Positions 15,595-25,997 of a stretch of DNA of 64,000 nucleotides are shown here, piece after piece. The DNA lies in assembly GCF_016031635.1 (NCBI RefSeq), contig NZ_JACEGD010000021.1, forward strand, positions 124,001-188,000, read 5' to 3'. Each line of letters starts with the position of its first letter. The first letter of the stretch is position 1. Source of the stretch: Bradyrhizobium diversitatis (lineage in GTDB: Bacteria > Pseudomonadota > Alphaproteobacteria > Rhizobiales > Xanthobacteraceae). The notes beneath the pieces were generated by a model. That model was given only the letters and a program-made list of their open reading frames with translations, ran no database searches and had not been told where the DNA came from. Made by a program: the position numbers and the translations under genes.

Positions 15595-16845
15595 TTGTCT
15601 GACGTCAATGCCGACGATTGGGTGTCCGCGGGACACCGCCCGATGGGTTTTCCAGAATTCGTCATCGTGATCGCGGCCATCATGGCGCTCAATCCGCTTG
15701 CGATGGACATGATGCTGCCGGCGCTGCCCAACATCGGCGCCGCCTTCGAGATTCCCGTCGCGAACCATCTTCAGCTGGTGCTGTCGACCTTCCTGATCGG
15801 TTTCGGCGTCGGCCAGTTCGTCATGGGCCCCCTGTCGGACCGCTTCGGCCGCCGGCCGGTGCTGCTCGGCGGCATGGCGGTCTATGCCGTGGCGAGCGTG
15901 CTGGCGGTCGCAGCGCCCTCGTTCGAGACGCTGCTGCTGGCGCGCGCGCTTCAGGGCCTCGGCACCGCGGCGACGCGCGTGATCGCGACCTCGATCGTGC
16001 GCGACTGCTATGTCGGCCGCCGCATGGCGAGCGTGATGTCGCTCGCCATGATGGTGTTCATCGCGGTGCCCGTGATCGCGCCCTCGTTCGGACAGGCGGT
16101 GCTGCTGGTGACGGCGTGGCGCGGCATCTTCGTGGTGCTGATGCTCTACGGGCTCCTCGCGCTCGCATGGTGCGTGCTGCGGCTGCCAGAAACCCTTCCC
16201 GAGTCAGAGCGCCGGTCGCTGGCGCCCGCCGACATACTCTCAGCCTTCCGGCAGACCGTGACCCATCGCCAGACCATCGGCTATGCCACGGCCGCCGGCA
16301 GCGTGATGGGCGCACTATTCGCCTACGTCTTCTGCGCCCAGCAGATCTTCACCGGCATCTATCGCCTCGGCCATTACTTTCCGCTCGCTTTCGCGGCGGT
16401 CGCGGTCGGCGTCGCCATTGCCGGCTTCCTCAATGCAAGGCTGGTCGGACGGCTCGGCATGCGCGTGATCTCGCACGGCGCGCTGACGCTCTACACCGTC
16501 GTGGCCGGCGTGATGCTGCTGACGGAAAGTCTCGGCGTGCTGCCGCTCGCCTTGTTCATGGTGCTCTCCGCCCTGATGATGTTCTCGTTCGGCATGATGG
16601 TCGCCAACTTCACTGCGCTCGCGATGGAGCCGCAGGGACATATCGCCGGCACCGCCTCCTCGCTTTACGGCTCGATCACGACGCTGATCGGGATCGTGGT
16701 CGGCATGGCGATCGGGCAGAGCTTCGACGGCACGCTGCTGCCCTTCTCGGTCGGCTTCTTCCTGTCGACCCTCGCCGCGCTCGCGATCGTGCTGGTGGTG
16801 GAGAAAGGGCGGCTGTTCAAGCCGCATCATCGCCCTGTCGCTTGA
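15595..16845 (+). CDS. Multidrug-efflux-type MFS transporter (Bcr/CflA)
   Basis: This 416-residue inner-membrane exporter has 12 predicted transmembrane segments. Motif A GPLSDRFGRRP follows helix 2 (about 78-88), and the drug/H+ antiporter (DHA1) pattern LARALQGLGTAATRVIATSIVRD lies near 120-142. These place it with Bcr/CflA proteins that export drugs or dipeptides using the proton gradient. The start is uncertain: TTG at 15595 is used, and the ATG at 15643 (MGFPEF) is possible. It lies just outside the island repeat. Confidence 0.88.
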   Translation: MSDVNADDWVSAGHRPMGFPEFVIVIAAIMALNPLAMDMMLPALPNIGAAFEIPVANHLQLVLSTFLIGFGVGQFVMGPLSDRFGRRPVLLGGMAVYAVASVLAVAAPSFETLLLARALQGLGTAATRVIATSIVRDCYVGRRMASVMSLAMMVFIAVPVIAPSFGQAVLLVTAWRGIFVVLMLYGLLALAWCVLRLPETLPESERRSLAPADILSAFRQTVTHRQTIGYATAAGSVMGALFAYVFCAQQIFTGIYRLGHYFPLAFAAVAVGVAIAGFLNARLVGRLGMRVISHGALTLYTVVAGVMLLTESLGVLPLALFMVLSALMMFSFGMMVANFTALAMEPQGHIAGTASSLYGSITTLIGIVVGMAIGQSFDGTLLPFSVGFFLSTLAALAIVLVVEKGRLFKPHHRPVA

Positions 16846-16899
16846 GGAACTTCCCGAACCTATCGATGTTGTACCGCAGCAATCGAGAGGATTGGCGAG

Positions 16900-17040
16900 A
16901 TGGAACAAGAGAGCAGAGCGGATCAGCCCGCGTCGAAGACCGAGCGGCCCGCTCCTCGGGAACTGTTCGAAGAGCGGCGGGACCGAAGCCTGCCATTCGC
17001 AAGTGAAGGTCTGGAGCAGGTGCGCGACAGCCACTGCTGA
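16900..17040 (+). CDS. Small hypothetical protein
   Basis: This 46-residue charged protein (MEQESRADQP to VRDSHC) starts at an ATG preceded by GAGAGG at about the right distance. It contains RELFEERRDRSLPFASEG. It lies between the MFS gene and a bidirectional terminator, in a gap otherwise without genes. I cannot name a family; the codon pattern and the start signal are the only support. Confidence 0.4.
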   Translation: MEQESRADQPASKTERPAPRELFEERRDRSLPFASEGLEQVRDSHC

Positions 17041-17063
17041 TTCAGACCGAAGTCATGTCATAG

Positions 17064-17102
17064 AAAACGGCGCCGCGGTTCCCCCCGGCGCCGTTCGCTT
17101 TT
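17064..17102. terminator. Bidirectional rho-independent terminator
   Basis: A perfect 10-bp stem, AACGGCGCCG (17066-17075) with CGGCGCCGTT (17086-17095), has a T-rich tract on the plus strand (CGCTTTT) and AAAA on the other side. It separates the convergent MFS/small-ORF unit and the binding-protein gene. Confidence 0.85.
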
Positions 17103-17121
17103 CAGACGGAGGCGCTGTTGC

Positions 17122-18729
17122 CTACTCCGACTTGCTGACGTTCCAGAACAGCGGCGTCGCCGGACCGTCGAGCAGGCCGGTCAGCGATTTGCGCCAGCCG
17201 CTCGGCAGGAGATACTGCCCCAGCGGGATGTAGATCACCTGATCGTACGCCTCCTGCTGGATCTCGGCCGCGATCTTCTTCTGCGCGTCGAGCGAGGGGG
17301 CGCGGACGAACGCGTCCTTGAGCTGCTCGATCTTGGGGTCTTCGGCCCAGCCGAACCAGCCCTTCTTGCCCTGGCCGCCGATCGAGAGATTGGCGATCGG
17401 GTTGGCGACGTCGGCCGCGACCCAGTTGGTGAAGAACATGTTCCAGCCGCCCTCCTTCGGCGGCTTCTGGCTGGCGCGCCGGCTCACCACCGTCTGCCAG
17501 TCAGTCGCCTGCAGGTCGACCTTGAATCCGGCCTCGCGCAGCAGCTGGGCCGCAACGATCGGCTGCGCCTTGAGCGTCGTGACGTCGCCGGGCGCCATGA
17601 TCACGATCGGCGTGCCGTCGTAGCCGGACTCGGCAAGCGCCTTCTTGGCTGCAGCCATGCCGTTGCCCTTGATGAGGGTCTCGGCGCCGACGTCGGTCGC
17701 GAGCGGCGTATCGCACACGAAGAAGGCGCCGCAGATCTTCTGATATTTCGGGTTGCCGACGAGCGCATCGAGAACGTCCTTCTGGTTCATCGCCAGCAGG
17801 GCAGCTCGCCGCACCTTCACGTTGTCGAACGGCGGATGCAGGAAGTTCATGCGGCCGAGCGTCTGGAAACCGAACTTGTTGGAGACCTCGATCGTGAGCT
17901 CCTTGTTCGATTCCAGCACCGGCAGCATGTCATACGGCAGGTTCTCCATGAAATCGATGTCGCCCGACTGCAGCGCGTTCACTGCGGTCTGCGAGTCCGG
18001 CATGGTGATCCACTCGACGCGATCCACCTTCACCACCTTGCCGCCGGAGGTCCAGCTTGCGGGCTCCTTGCGCGGCACGTAGTCGGTGTTCTTGACGTAG
18101 ACCGCCTTCACGCCGGGCTGGAATTCCGATGCCACGAACTTGAAGGGACCCGAGCCGATCTGCTCCGGGATCTGCTTGTCCGGCGGCGTCTCGGCGAGAC
18201 GCTTCGGCATCATGAAGGCGACGCGCGAGGACGGCTTGCCGATGGAATCGAGCACCAGACCGTAGGGCTCCTTCAGCTTCAGCGTGATGGTCTTGGCGTC
18301 GGTCGCCTCGATGCTCGCGGTGAAGTCCATGAGCTTCTGGCCCATGCCGTCGACCGCTGCCCAGCGCTTCAGCGAAGCGACGCAGTCTTCCGCCGTCACC
18401 GGCGCGCCGTCATGCCACTTCAGGCCGTCGCGCAGCGTGAAGGTGTAGGTGAGCTTGTCGTCGGAGATCTTCCAGTCCGCCATCTGCGGCTGGATCTTGA
18501 AGCTCGAATCCGGGGCCACCAGCGTGTCATAAATCATGTAGCCATGGTCACGCGTGATATAGGCCGTGGTGAAGATCGGGTCGATGATGCGCAGATCCGA
18601 ATGCATCACCGCCGTAATGGTCTTGCCGGCCGCAAGCACTGGCGAGGCCAGCGCGGTCGAAAGCGCGACGACCGACAGCGCAAGTTTGGAGGCGAACGCG
18701 CGACGCCCCCGGCGCATGAAGTGGAACAT
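17122..18729 (-). CDS. Peptide ABC transporter substrate-binding protein (DppA/OppA family)
   Basis: This 535-residue periplasmic protein starts at ATG 18729, which has AGGAG 8 bp upstream. A signal peptide (about 1-33) ends before AGKTITAVMHSDL. The family-5 solute-binding pattern is clear: YDTLVAPD then LRDGLKWHDGAPVTAEDCVASLKRW near 108-132 (the SBP_bac_5 signature). It should capture di- or oligopeptides, or a related solute, and deliver them to the permeases encoded at 22071-23917. It is divergent from the M20 peptidase gene. Substrate cannot be read from the sequence. Confidence 0.92.
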   Translation of the reverse strand: MFHFMRRGRRAFASKLALSVVALSTALASPVLAAGKTITAVMHSDLRIIDPIFTTAYITRDHGYMIYDTLVAPDSSFKIQPQMADWKISDDKLTYTFTLRDGLKWHDGAPVTAEDCVASLKRWAAVDGMGQKLMDFTASIEATDAKTITLKLKEPYGLVLDSIGKPSSRVAFMMPKRLAETPPDKQIPEQIGSGPFKFVASEFQPGVKAVYVKNTDYVPRKEPASWTSGGKVVKVDRVEWITMPDSQTAVNALQSGDIDFMENLPYDMLPVLESNKELTIEVSNKFGFQTLGRMNFLHPPFDNVKVRRAALLAMNQKDVLDALVGNPKYQKICGAFFVCDTPLATDVGAETLIKGNGMAAAKKALAESGYDGTPIVIMAPGDVTTLKAQPIVAAQLLREAGFKVDLQATDWQTVVSRRASQKPPKEGGWNMFFTNWVAADVANPIANLSIGGQGKKGWFGWAEDPKIEQLKDAFVRAPSLDAQKKIAAEIQQEAYDQVIYIPLGQYLLPSGWRKSLTGLLDGPATPLFWNVSKSE

Positions 18730-18998
18730 AGAAAGTTCTCCTGACGTGAAACTGTTCAAAGGCAGGTCATTGGTTGAGCATGCGGTTCATTCGTTGGGCG
18801 AACTAACCTCATGCAATGCCTTTATCTTTTTGAGACTTGCAGACAGTGCCGAGCGCGTCAATCCGGTTTCGTCGCAGCCCCTCACGGCGCGCGCACGGGC
18901 TCCACAAAGATCGGTTTGGCTCTACAACACCCTCCGCTTGTCCTGCCCCGCGCCGATGCAATGCGCGTTCCATCTTTCGAAGCTTGAGAGACATTGAG

Positions 18999-20129
18999 AT
19001 GAATCCTGCCAATCTTCCCTTTGATTCCGAGGCGATGCTCGAGGGCCTGCGCGGCTGGGTCGAATGCGAGAGTCCGACCTGGGATGCAGGCGCCGTGGAC
19101 CGCATGCTCGATATCGCGGCGCGGGATATGGCGATCATGGGTGCGACGATCGAGCGCATTGCCGGCCGCCAGGGCTTTGGCGGCGTCATCCGCGCGCGGT
19201 TTCCTCATCCCAAGCAGGGCGAGCCGGGCATCCTGATCGCCGGACATATGGATACCGTTCATCCGGTCGGCACCATCGAGAAGCTGAAATGGCGGCGCGA
19301 GGGCAACAAGTGCTATGGCCCCGGCATCTACGATATGAAGGGCGGCAATTACCTCTCGCTGGAAGCGATCCGGCAACTGGCGCGCGCCTCCTTCACCACA
19401 CCGCTGCCGATCACCGTGCTGTTCACGCCGGATGAGGAAGTCGGCACGCCTTCGACGCGGGACATCATCGAGGCGGAAGCGGCGCGCAACAAATACGTGC
19501 TGGTGCCGGAGCCCGGCCGCGCCGACAACGGCGTCACCACCGGACGCTACGCCATCGCGCGCTTCAATCTCGAGGCGACGGGACGGCCGAGCCACGCCGG
19601 CGCCACGTTGTCGGCCGGACGCTCGGCGATCCGAGAGATGGCGCGGCAGATCCTTGCGATCGACGCGATGACGACGGAGGACTGTACCTTCTCGGTCGGC
19701 GTCGTCCACGGCGGACAATGGGTCAATTGCGTTGCAACGACCGCGACCGGCGAAGCGCTCTCCATGGCCAAGCGTCAGGCCGATCTCGACCGCGGTGTCG
19801 AGAGGATGCTGGCGCTGTCGGGCACCAGCAACGACGTCACGTTCAAGGTCACGCGCGGCGTGACGCGTCCGGTTTGGGAGCCGGATGCCGGCACCATGGC
19901 GCTCTATGAGAAGGCGCGCGGCATCGCCAAATCGCTCGGCGCGGAACTACCGCATGCCAGCTCCGGCGGCGGCTCCGACGGCAACTTCACCGGCGCGATG
20001 GGAATTCCCACGCTCGACGGCCTGGGCGTTCGCGGCGGCAACGGGCACACGCTGGAGGAGTTCATCGAAGTCGATAGCCTGGTCGAGCGCGGGCGCCTGA
20101 TGGCGGGATTGCTGGCGACGCTGGAATAG
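18999..20129 (+). CDS. M20 family metallopeptidase (glutamate carboxypeptidase-like)
   Basis: This protein has 376 residues from ATG 18999, preceded by GAGAGACATTGAG. The zinc ligand set is visible: H83-x-D85 in AGHMDTVHPVG, the bridging Asp112 in YDMKGG, the general base Glu146 with Glu147 in PDEEVGTPSTR, and the C-terminal GNGHTLEEF His. The lid domain holds GRPSHAGATLSAGRSA. These match the ArgE/DapE/CPG2 group and suggest removal of a C-terminal or N-acyl amino acid from short peptides. No signal peptide is seen. It is divergent from the binding-protein gene and upstream of the riboswitch. Confidence 0.92.
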   Translation: MNPANLPFDSEAMLEGLRGWVECESPTWDAGAVDRMLDIAARDMAIMGATIERIAGRQGFGGVIRARFPHPKQGEPGILIAGHMDTVHPVGTIEKLKWRREGNKCYGPGIYDMKGGNYLSLEAIRQLARASFTTPLPITVLFTPDEEVGTPSTRDIIEAEAARNKYVLVPEPGRADNGVTTGRYAIARFNLEATGRPSHAGATLSAGRSAIREMARQILAIDAMTTEDCTFSVGVVHGGQWVNCVATTATGEALSMAKRQADLDRGVERMLALSGTSNDVTFKVTRGVTRPVWEPDAGTMALYEKARGIAKSLGAELPHASSGGGSDGNFTGAMGIPTLDGLGVRGGNGHTLEEFIEVDSLVERGRLMAGLLATLE

Positions 20130-20136
20130 TCCGCCC

Positions 20137-20215
20137 GTCATTCCGGGGCGATGCGATAGCATCGAACCCGGAATCTCGAGATTCCGGGTTCGCGCTACGC
20201 GCGCCCCGGAATGAC
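20137..20215. repeat. Intergenic palindrome, class B
   Basis: The outer arms GTCATTCCGGGGCG and CGCCCCGGAATGAC enclose the palindromic core CCGGAATCTCGAGATTCCGG. It is a compact form of the family also seen at 23931, 30113, 32866, 39546, 40969, 45405 and 51263. Confidence 0.9.
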
Positions 20216-20310
20216 TGCGAGGAACTTCGCAATGCACAATACGTCGGCAGTCACGGTCGAAATTTAGCCTTGTCTAAAAATGAGGCGTATCGTACTGCTC
20301 GGCCGTCCAC

Positions 20311-20530
20311 GCGATGATGCGGGAGAGATCGCGGCGAAGGCTTTCGGCTTTCGTTGCGGCGCCGACGGAGCAACCGCCCCGGAAACTCTCAGGCAAAAGG
20401 ACCGTTTCGTCAGGACGATCTGGAGAGAGGCGGCGCGATTTCAGGCAATCGTAACGCCCACCGAAGGGGATAGTCCGTTGCGAGATCCGCAGCGGATCAA
20501 GCTCTCAGGTAACCGTGACAGATGGGGCGC
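20311..20530 (+). ncRNA. Tandem glycine riboswitch
   Basis: There are two glycine aptamers in series. The first (about 20318-20408) has GGGAGAG, GCGCCGACGGAGCAACC and ACTCTCAGGCAAAAGGACC. The second (about 20419-20527) has TGGAGAG, GCCCACCGAAGGGGA and GCTCTCAGGTAACCGTGACAG. These are the conserved glycine riboswitch elements. It ends about 60 bp before the D-amino-acid dehydrogenase-like gene. A GC-rich hairpin (CCGCCAACGGCC with GGCCGGCGG, about 20531-20553) lies between aptamer 2 and the gene and may be the expression platform. In most known cases glycine binding turns expression on. Confidence 0.93.
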
Positions 20531-20590
20531 CGCCAACGGCCTTTGGCCGGCGGTTAGCCGACTCTAAACACGGGAGCCCCGAACCTAGTC

Positions 20591-21892
20591 ATGACCCATA
20601 TCGCCATCATCGGCGCCGGCATCACCGGCGTCACGACCGCCTATGCCCTGCTCGAACGCGGCTACAGGGTGACGGTGCTCGACAAGCACCGCTACGCCGC
20701 GATGGAGACGTCCTTCGCCAACGGCGGGCAGCTCTCCGCATCGAACGCCGAAGTGTGGAACAGCACGGCGACGATCCTGAAGGGCTTGCGCTGGATGTTT
20801 CGGCGCGACGCGCCGCTGCTGATGAACCCGCGGCCGAACTGGCACAAATATTCCTGGATGAGCGAGTTCGTCGCCAACATCGGCAACTACCGCGCCAACA
20901 CCATCGAGACCACGCGGCTCGCGATCGAAGCGCGCAGGTACCTGTTCGACATCGCGGCGCGCGAGGGGATCGACTTCGATCTCGAACGCCGCGGCATCCT
21001 CCACATCTATCGTGACAAGGCCGGCTTCGAATCCGGTCTGCGCGTCAACGCGCTGCTGCAGGAAGGCGGCCTCGACCGCCGCCCGGTGACGCCGGAGGAA
21101 ATCCGCAGCATCGAGCCGACACTGCGCAAGGACTATTATGGCGGCTTCTACACGCCGTCGGATGCGACCGGAGATATCCACAAGTTCACCCGCGGCCTGG
21201 CGGAAGCCTGCAAGCGGCGTGGCGCGACCTTCATTCACGAAACCAACATCGATTCAATTGCGCGGGCCGGTAGCGGCTTCGTCATCGGCTGGGCCGATCT
21301 GGCCGCGAGCGATGCCGTCGCGGCCGGGCGCGGCGCACTGAACGCCGACGGCGTCGTGGTCTGCGCTGGCGTTGCGAGCCGTCACTTCGCCGCCCTGCTC
21401 GACGAGCGCGTCAACGTCTATCCGGTGAAGGGCTACTCGATCACGGTGCAGCTCGACACCGTCGAAAGTCGCAACGCCACCCCAACGGTGAGCCTGCTCG
21501 ACGAAGCCGCCAAGATCGTCACCAGCCGGCTCGGCGCCGATCGTTTTCGCGTCGCCGGCACCGCCGAATTCAACGACTTCAATCGCGACATCCGCGCCGA
21601 CCGCGTGCAGCCGCTGATCGACTGGGTGCGCAACAACTTCCCCGCCGTCGAAACGTCGCGCGTCGTGCCGTGGGCCGGGCTGCGCCCGATGATGCCGAAC
21701 ATGATGCCGGTCGTGCGCGCAGGGCGGATACCGGGCGTATTCTTCAACACGGGCCACGGCCATCTCGGCTGGACCCTGTCGGCCGCGACGGCGCAGATGA
21801 TCGCCCAGACCATCGACGGCTGGCGCGGCCTCAACGCTCCACCGACGGCACCTTCACTTGGGGTTGAGCGTGAACTGCGACGTGCATCCTGA
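20591..21892 (+). CDS. D-amino acid dehydrogenase-like FAD enzyme
   Basis: This 433-residue flavoprotein of the DAO superfamily starts with IIGAGITGVTTAYALLERG, then ETSFANGGQLSASNAE near 39-55, a DadA hallmark. The C-terminal part has VPWAGLRPMMPNMMPVV and NTGHGHLGWTLS, typical of DadA. It would deaminate D-amino acids (DadA: D-alanine to pyruvate) with electrons passing to the respiratory chain. Control by a tandem glycine riboswitch suggests that glycine is a substrate or signal. The gene sits inside the peptide-uptake block. Possible alternatives are glycine oxidase or sarcosine-type enzymes of the same superfamily. Confidence 0.9.
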   Translation: MTHIAIIGAGITGVTTAYALLERGYRVTVLDKHRYAAMETSFANGGQLSASNAEVWNSTATILKGLRWMFRRDAPLLMNPRPNWHKYSWMSEFVANIGNYRANTIETTRLAIEARRYLFDIAAREGIDFDLERRGILHIYRDKAGFESGLRVNALLQEGGLDRRPVTPEEIRSIEPTLRKDYYGGFYTPSDATGDIHKFTRGLAEACKRRGATFIHETNIDSIARAGSGFVIGWADLAASDAVAAGRGALNADGVVVCAGVASRHFAALLDERVNVYPVKGYSITVQLDTVESRNATPTVSLLDEAAKIVTSRLGADRFRVAGTAEFNDFNRDIRADRVQPLIDWVRNNFPAVETSRVVPWAGLRPMMPNMMPVVRAGRIPGVFFNTGHGHLGWTLSAATAQMIAQTIDGWRGLNAPPTAPSLGVERELRRAS

Positions 21893-22070
21893 GTGGTCGA
21901 TATCGGAGACATGCCGGCCTCTTGCGACGGCGCAGCCCTTGGCACACAATTTGCCCTAAGAGGACTGCGTCTCCGGGCGGCCTTTCCAGCCCAAGTGATA
22001 GGCATGATAGACACGTCAGAGTTCACGGGAGCCTCAGGGCTCCACACGTTCCGTAGCCGGAGATAAGTGC

Positions 22071-23012
22071 ATGCTGGGTTATCTTATTCGCCGCGTTCTG
22101 GCCGCGGTGCCCGTGATGGGCGTCGTCGCGCTGTTCGTGTTCCTGCTTCTGCGGCTGACGCCGGGCGATCCCGCCGCGATTCTCGCGGGCGACAACGCGA
22201 CACCGGAACGGCTCGAGCGCATCCGCGCCTCGCTCGGGCTGAACGAGCCCCTGATCGTGCAGTTCATCACCTGGGTGAACAAGCTGCTGCACGGCGACCT
22301 CGGGACCTCGCTGATCTCCAACCTGCCTGTCATGAAGATGATCGGCCAGCGCGTCGAGCCGTCGATCTCGATCGCGCTGTCGACCATCATCCTCGCCGTC
22401 ATCGTCGCCGTGCCCCTGGGGGTGATCGCGGCCTGGAAGCACGGCACCTGGATCGACCGTTTCGTGATGGGCCTGTCCGTGCTCGGCTTCTCGGTGCCGG
22501 TGTTCGTGGTCGGGTATCTCCTGATCCAGGTCTTCGCGATCGAGCTGCGCTGGGTCCCGGTCCAGGGCTTCCGCAGCATCTTCAACGGCTTCGGGCCGTT
22601 CTTCGAGCGCATCATCCTGCCGACCTGCGCACTCTCCTTCATCTACATCGCCCTGATCGCGCGCATGACGCGCGCGGCGATGCTCGACGTGCTCGGCGAG
22701 GACTATGTCCGTACCGCGCGCGCCAAAGGCATCAACGAGGTCGCGGTGATGATGCGCCATGCGCTGCGCAACGCCGCGGTCCCCGTGATCACCGTGATCG
22801 GCACGGGCTTCGCCCTCCTGATCTCCGGCGTCGTCGTCACCGAGAGCGTGTTCAACATCCCCGGCATCGGCCGCCTCACCGTTGATGCGGTGCTGGCGCG
22901 CGACTATCCGGTGATCCAGGCGATGATCCTGCTGACGTCGCTGATCTATGTCGTCGTCAATCTTCTCATCGACGTCGCCTACACCCTGCTCGATCCCCGG
23001 ATCCGGTACTGA
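22071..23012 (+). CDS. Peptide ABC transporter permease (DppB-like)
   Basis: This 313-residue inner-membrane permease has six predicted transmembrane helices. The N-terminus MLGYLIRRVLAAVPVM and the segment LRLTPGDPAAILAG are standard for DppB/OppB. The EAA loop near 210-235 (DYVRTARAKGINEV) contacts the ATPase. It is followed 17 bp later by the DppC-like gene. It pairs with the binding protein at 17122-18729. The gap upstream (21893-22070) holds only a small hairpin GGGAGCC/GGGCTCC-like element near 22029-22043. Confidence 0.94.
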   Translation: MLGYLIRRVLAAVPVMGVVALFVFLLLRLTPGDPAAILAGDNATPERLERIRASLGLNEPLIVQFITWVNKLLHGDLGTSLISNLPVMKMIGQRVEPSISIALSTIILAVIVAVPLGVIAAWKHGTWIDRFVMGLSVLGFSVPVFVVGYLLIQVFAIELRWVPVQGFRSIFNGFGPFFERIILPTCALSFIYIALIARMTRAAMLDVLGEDYVRTARAKGINEVAVMMRHALRNAAVPVITVIGTGFALLISGVVVTESVFNIPGIGRLTVDAVLARDYPVIQAMILLTSLIYVVVNLLIDVAYTLLDPRIRY

Positions 23013-23029
23013 GGCAAGGATAAGAACAA

Positions 23030-23917
23030 ATGTCAGTCGATACCCTTCCCCAGTCGTCCATCCCGATCACGTCGCCGCTGCGGCCGCGATTCGGATTCCT
23101 CACCTCGACGCCCATCATTGCGACCGCGACGGTCCTGCTCACGCTGGTCGTGGTGGTCTCGATCCTCGCGCCGCTGATCGCGCCGCATGATCCGATCCAG
23201 CTCGCGCCGTCGCAGCGGCTCAAGCCCTCCTCCGCACAGTTCCTGCTCGGCACCGACGCCTACGGCCGCGACCTGTTGTCGCGCGTGATCTATGGCGGCC
23301 GCATCTCGCTTCTGATCGGCATCGGCTCGGCGATTCTGTCGATCGCCATCGGGCTCGCGATCGGCCTTGTCTCCGGCTTCTTCAAGCTGGTCGATTCCGT
23401 GCTGATGCGCGTCATGGACGGCCTGATGGCGATGCCGAGCATCCTGCTCGCGATCGCCGTGGTGTCGCTGTCCGGCGCCAGCATCTGGACCGTGCTGATC
23501 GCGATCACGATCCCTGAGATTCCGCGGGTGGCGCGCCTGGTGCGCTCGGTCGTGCTGTCGGCGCGCGAGGAGCCTTACGTCGAGGCTGCGATCTCGGTCG
23601 GCTCCAGCCTGCCGAAGATCATGTGGCGCCACCTGATGCCGAACACGATCGCACCGCTGATCGTCCAGGGCACCTATGTCTGCGCGAGCGCCATTCTGAC
23701 CGAGGCCATCCTCTCCTTCCTCGGCGCCGGCATCTCGCCGGAGACGCCGACCTGGGGCAACATCATGGCCGAGGGCCGCCAGTATTTCCAGATCAAGCCG
23801 TCGCTGATCTTCTGGCCGGGCCTCTTGCTCTCGATCGCCATCCTCAGCATCAACCTGATCGGCGACGCCGCCCGCGACGCACTCGATCCGCGCATGAAGC
23901 AGCGGGAGGGGAAGTGA
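23030..23917 (+). CDS. Peptide ABC transporter permease (DppC-like)
   Basis: This 295-residue partner permease has the DppC/OppC N-terminal extension, LLGTDAYGRDLLSRVIYGGRISL near 72-95 (family signature), the EAA loop PYVEAAISVG near 182-191, and a C-terminal DAARDALDPRMK. It forms the membrane channel with the DppB-like protein. The start ATG follows AAGGATAAGAAC. A class-B palindrome separates it from the ATPase gene. Confidence 0.94.
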   Translation: MSVDTLPQSSIPITSPLRPRFGFLTSTPIIATATVLLTLVVVVSILAPLIAPHDPIQLAPSQRLKPSSAQFLLGTDAYGRDLLSRVIYGGRISLLIGIGSAILSIAIGLAIGLVSGFFKLVDSVLMRVMDGLMAMPSILLAIAVVSLSGASIWTVLIAITIPEIPRVARLVRSVVLSAREEPYVEAAISVGSSLPKIMWRHLMPNTIAPLIVQGTYVCASAILTEAILSFLGAGISPETPTWGNIMAEGRQYFQIKPSLIFWPGLLLSIAILSINLIGDAARDALDPRMKQREGK

Positions 23918-23930
23918 AACAAGTAGCGTT

Positions 23931-24036
23931 GTCATTCCGGGGCGCGCCTCTTGGCGCGAGCCCGGAATCCATTTCACCACGTGTGCTGCGGCCCGATGGA
24001 TTCCGGGCTCGCGACTTTGTCGCGCCCCGGAATGAC
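23931..24036. repeat. Intergenic palindrome, class B
   Basis: A left arm with GTCATTCCGGGGCGCG and GCCCGGAATCCAT, a short centre, and a right arm ATGGATTCCGGGCTCGCG then CGCCCCGGAATGAC. It ends inside the possible leader of the ATPase gene. The full two-armed form shows that the centre lies between two ATGGATTCC words. Confidence 0.9.
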
Positions 24037-24049
24037 GGAGAGAATTGAC

Positions 24050-25699
<1,650 letters not shown>

Positions 25700-25711
25700 C
25701 AACACTCACGG

Positions 25712-25840
25712 TGTCGTCCCTGCGAACGCAGGGACCCATACTGCGGAATCTATCGTTCGCGTGCGGCGTTAATCCCGAACGACCAGCATTCGCCAAACTC
25801 TTTCCTGGGGTTATGGGTCCCTGCGTTCGCAGGGACGACA
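25712..25840. repeat. Intergenic palindrome, class C
   Basis: TGTCGTCCCTGCGAACGCAGGGACCCATA at the left is mirrored by TATGGGTCCCTGCGTTCGCAGGGACGACA at the right, around about 70 bp of other sequence. Each arm is also self-complementary (CCCTGCGAACGCAGGG). The rest of the gap up to 25997 shows no gene. Confidence 0.85.
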
Positions 25841-25997
25841 TGGAGAGCTTGGATGCACCGCTACTCACGACACTCACCCGCGGCCGCAGCATTCCCAAAA
25901 CAGCTTGAGGCCATGCACGGCGCGAGTGCTTCCCGCCTTGCCCTCTCCTTCGCGCCAAGGCTAACGTCGCGCACTTTCCAACGCTGGACTTGAATTG

